From positions 1-17,770 of the forward strand of contig JAFQUG010000114.1 in the NCBI GenBank assembly GCA_017408625.1: a stretch of DNA of 17,770 bases, read 5' to 3'. Position 1 is the stretch's first letter. Each line of letters begins with the position of its first letter. This document shows, piece by piece, positions 15,650-17,770 of the stretch. The notes beneath the pieces were generated by a model. The model searched no databases and was not told the origin of the DNA. It was given only the letters and a program-made list of their open reading frames with translations. Source of the stretch: Clostridia bacterium (GTDB taxonomy: Bacteria > Bacillota_A > Clostridia > Oscillospirales > CAG-272). Both the position numbers and the translations under genes were made by a program.

Positions 15650-16720
15650 TTACTCGTAATCTTCAATTCTCCACTCGTCGTGCCAGTCAAGGTAGGCCAT
15701 CTCTCCGTCAAAGCGGAAGGGCAGCCAGACGTAGTCGGCCTCGCGGGTGTTGGCTTGCTCCAGCGTGGGGATCAGCGCGCCCGCAGCGGCACGCTCCTCG
15801 GGGCTTGCGTCGTAGCCGAATGCGTCCGCAAACGCCTTTTCATACATTTCGTAGGGCAGGTGCATGCGGTGCGGCAGCCAGCGGTCGGCGCAGGCAATGT
15901 AAAGATCCTTTTTGCCCGGCACCTTGAACACGCTGGATACCTGCGAATGGAACGAGGTGTTGCTCTCGTCGGTGGGGTGCGGGTTGCCAAGCACGGTATA
16001 AGGGCCGTGCCAGGAGTCGCCGATCGCCAGCTCGGAGGGATTGGGCAGGTAGCTTGTCGTGCCCGAGGTGATCAGATAGTGCTTGCCCTTGCGCAGAAAA
16101 TGCGCGGTCGCCTCACGCACGTAGGGCGGATAGGGGCGGGGGAAGTGCGTGGAATAGTAGCCGGTGACGTCGCAATAGTCATCGGTCAGATCTGCACAGA
16201 TGGTCTCGGAATGCACGCGCTCAAAATAGTAATATGCCTTGCCGTCGGGCGCGACCACCAGATCAAAATCGCCCGCGTTCATGTTCAGGGGGCGCAGCCC
16301 CTCGCGCACCATGGTGTAAGGACCGGTCAGCGCGTCGGCGGTCAGCACGGTCTCGTCCTGCGTGCCGTCGCGGTGCATGATTTTGAGCCAGCAGACAAAT
16401 TTTTTAGTCTTTTGGTTGTAGATGATGTGCGGACGGTCCATCAGGGAGGAAGGGTGCAGGGAAGAGGTGGGATCGTTTTTGTTGGGCGGGATGATCAGGC
16501 CGAGATCCTCCCAGTTGTAAAGATCGGTCGAGCGGTAGCAGCGCACACCCCAGTGCCAGATATTCTTAGCGGGATCGGTGTGCTCCTTGTTTTCTCCGTA
16601 CCAGTAATAACAGCCGTCCAGATACATCAGAGAGCCGCCGTGCGCCTGGATGCGCTTGCCCTCGGTGTCCAGCCATACCTGCCCGGGGCGAATGCTGTGA
16701 TAGCGATTTCCTTGTGCCAT
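15650..16720 (-). CDS. GH43 exo-beta-1,3-galactanase-like enzyme (subfamily 24 type)
   Basis: 356 residues from the ATG at 16720 (MAQGNRYHSIRPG), which has AAGGAGG 6 bases upstream; the frame runs open to 16882 but that extension crosses the promoter. No signal peptide. RIQAHGGSLMYLDGCYYWYGENK (residues 23-45) and DRPHIIYN (95-102) are typical of GH43 galactan 1,3-beta-galactosidases. E203 in VREATAHFLRKGKHYLITSG fits the general acid. This subfamily lacks the usual base Asp and instead uses a Gln in structurally studied members; Q260 in SFHSQVSSVFKV is the likely equivalent. The expected reaction is release of galactose from the beta-1,3-galactan backbone of arabinogalactan. It is the first gene of the operon. 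Confidence 0.87.
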   Translation of the reverse strand: MAQGNRYHSIRPGQVWLDTEGKRIQAHGGSLMYLDGCYYWYGENKEHTDPAKNIWHWGVRCYRSTDLYNWEDLGLIIPPNKNDPTSSLHPSSLMDRPHIIYNQKTKKFVCWLKIMHRDGTQDETVLTADALTGPYTMVREGLRPLNMNAGDFDLVVAPDGKAYYYFERVHSETICADLTDDYCDVTGYYSTHFPRPYPPYVREATAHFLRKGKHYLITSGTTSYLPNPSELAIGDSWHGPYTVLGNPHPTDESNTSFHSQVSSVFKVPGKKDLYIACADRWLPHRMHLPYEMYEKAFADAFGYDASPEERAAAGALIPTLEQANTREADYVWLPFRFDGEMAYLDWHDEWRIEDYE

Positions 16721-16747
16721 GCAGATCCTCCTTCGTGCATTTTTTTC

Positions 16748-16776
16748 ATTATAGCATAAAAGCATGCACAAGGCAA
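16748..16776 (-). promoter_or_regulatory. Sigma-A promoter of the GH operon
   Basis: TTGCCT (16771-16776) and TATAAT (16748-16753) on the - strand are 17 bases apart, 28 bases before the ATG at 16720. GCAT-GCTTTT-ATGC lies in the spacer, and GCATGC recurs at 16762-16767 and 16821-16826, a possible regulator site. Confidence 0.8.
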
Positions 16777-16854
16777 GGGCAAATTCAACAAAAAATTGCA
16801 TGGAAATATAGGCGGATTTAGCATGCTTGGAAAATCGAAAATGATAAGATTTTG

Positions 16855-16883
16855 TTGACTTTGTGATATTTATGTGATACAAT
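16855..16883 (+). promoter_or_regulatory. Sigma-A promoter of the BMP-family gene
   Basis: TTGACT (16855-16860) and TACAAT (16878-16883) are 17 bases apart. The leader before the ATG at 16960 is about 70 bases; I see no riboswitch core in it. The promoter is divergent from the GH operon promoter, 79 bases between the two -35 boxes. Confidence 0.82.
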
Positions 16884-16959
16884 TAGTTATATTCTTATTT
16901 TGTGAGGGTATAAGGGCTGCGGCTTTTATATAAACAAATTTTTAGGAGGAACATAAAAA

Positions 16960-17770
16960 ATGTTCAAGAAAATTTTGTCCCTGTGTCTGGCTGTTTTCAT
17001 GGTAGCAGCTGCATGCGTAGCTATGACGTCCTGCGATATGGGCGGCGGCGCTGCAAAGATGACCGAGTCTCCTCTGCCTGAGGTTGAGCTCAAGAAGGAC
17101 TTTGACGTTCCTGCTGATTTCAAGATCGGCTTCATCCTGTTGCACGACGAGGCGTCCACCTACGACCTGAACTTCATCAATGCAGTGAAGAAGGTACAGG
17201 CTGCTCTGGGTCTTTCCGACGACCAGATCCTGTACAAGAAGGGCATTCCCGAATCCAATGCTTGCTACGAGGCTGCATGCGACCTGGCTGACGCCGGCTG
17301 CGACATCATCTTCGCTGACAGCTTTGGTCACGAGTCTCACCTGCTCAAGGCAGCACAGGAATATCCTGAGATCCAGTTCTGCCATGCTACCGGTACCATG
17401 GCTCACACCGCAGGCCTTGACAACTTCCACAATGCATTCGCTTCCATTTACGAGGGCAGATACCTTGCAGGCGTTGCTGCAGGTCTGAAGCTCAATGAGA
17501 TGATCGACAAGGGCGAGATCACCGCAGAGCAGGCTAAGATGGGCTATGTTGGCGCATTCACCTTCGCTGAGGTTATCTCCGGCTACACCTCCTTCTACCT
17601 GGGCGCAAAGTCCGTTTGCCCCTCTGTTACTATGGAAGTTCAGTTCACCGGCTCCTGGTACGATGAGATCAAGGAAAAGGACGCTGCAACCGCTCTGATC
17701 AACAACGGTTGCGTTCTGATCTCCCAGCACGCTGACTCCATGGGCGCTCCCTCCGTTTGTGAGGAAAAGA
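16960..17770 (+). CDS. BMP-family substrate-binding lipoprotein, 3' end missing
   Basis: 270 codons are visible from the ATG at 16960, which has AGGAGGA 9 bases upstream; the frame is open to the right edge. The signal peptide ends in lipobox M22-T-S-C25. The mature part has the BMP/PnrA/Med pattern: FKIGFILLHDEASTYDLNF, then DLADAGCDIIFADSFGHESH and QEYPEIQFCHATGT, then ASIYEGRYLAGVAAGLK and GYVGAFTFAEVISGYTSFYLGAK. Known members bind nucleosides or related ligands for an ABC importer, whose ATPase and permeases would be expected downstream of the window. Its codons favour GCT, TCC, CTG and AAG more than the neighbouring genes, suggesting high expression. Its divergent placement to the GH operon raises a link to glycan use, but the ligand is unknown. 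Confidence 0.9.
   Translation, partial: MFKKILSLCLAVFMVAAACVAMTSCDMGGGAAKMTESPLPEVELKKDFDVPADFKIGFILLHDEASTYDLNFINAVKKVQAALGLSDDQILYKKGIPESNACYEAACDLADAGCDIIFADSFGHESHLLKAAQEYPEIQFCHATGTMAHTAGLDNFHNAFASIYEGRYLAGVAAGLKLNEMIDKGEITAEQAKMGYVGAFTFAEVISGYTSFYLGAKSVCPSVTMEVQFTGSWYDEIKEKDAATALINNGCVLISQHADSMGAPSVCEEK

Noticed and set aside
12836..16759. A 1307-codon open frame on the + strand across the whole GH operon
   Set aside because: It is antisense to three genes with clear family motifs, ribosome sites and start codons. Its translation is rich in Val, Gly and Ala without domains, as expected from the complementary strand of codon-biased genes, and it also reads through the MITE-like element.
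16884..16959. Leader of the BMP-family gene considered as a purine riboswitch
   Set aside because: The leader is about 70 bases, and I cannot find paired helices or the conserved purine riboswitch core. No terminator/antiterminator hairpin is visible.

Overview
The window looks like a chromosomal segment of a low-to-mid GC member of the Bacillota (Clostridia), probably an uncultured gut-type anaerobe. This rests on strong AGGAGG-type ribosome sites, near-perfect sigma-A promoters, three lipoproteins with Gram-positive style signal peptides, a PadR/HAAS pair, and a His/Cys-repeat lipoprotein of a kind I associate with gut Clostridia. I could not run a search, so the taxonomic placement is inference.

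Left part (1-8975, + strand): a tightly packed envelope operon, cut by the left edge. It encodes a membrane-anchored Bat/VWA-type protein (5' end missing), a second membrane protein with two VWA domains that each keep a MIDAS metal site, a lipoprotein with a dense eight-cysteine patch, and a 1066-residue lipoprotein with eight His/Cys/Asp-rich repeats of about 50 residues. The operon ends at a symmetrical hairpin (9011-9036) shared with the converging gene.

Middle part (9054-12683, - strand): a small two-TM protein, a PadR-type repressor coupled to a HAAS-type membrane protein, and an AraC-type regulator with a GNAT-like C-terminal domain. The two-TM gene and the PadR operon each have a perfect TTGACA-N17-TATAAT promoter. 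About 40-50 bases upstream of each promoter lies the same 49-base sequence (9845-9893 and 11422-11470), which reads like an ECF-sigma-type promoter on the - strand. The two loci may therefore share an envelope-stress-type input.

The 497-base gap 12684-13180 holds the AraC promoter, a 203-bp MITE-like element with 24-bp perfect terminal inverted repeats and a possible 4-bp target duplication, and the terminator of the next operon.

Right part (13181-17770): a three-gene - strand operon of carbohydrate-active enzymes without signal peptides: a GH43 exo-beta-1,3-galactanase-like enzyme, a GH43 plus CBM6-like enzyme with Asp at the expected catalytic Glu position, and a GH99-like/WbsX-type protein. 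Divergent from it, each side with its own promoter, is a BMP-family substrate-binding lipoprotein cut by the right edge. The lack of signal peptides suggests cytoplasmic processing of imported oligosaccharides, plausibly arabinogalactan-derived. No tRNA, rRNA, CRISPR array, transposase or phage gene was seen.
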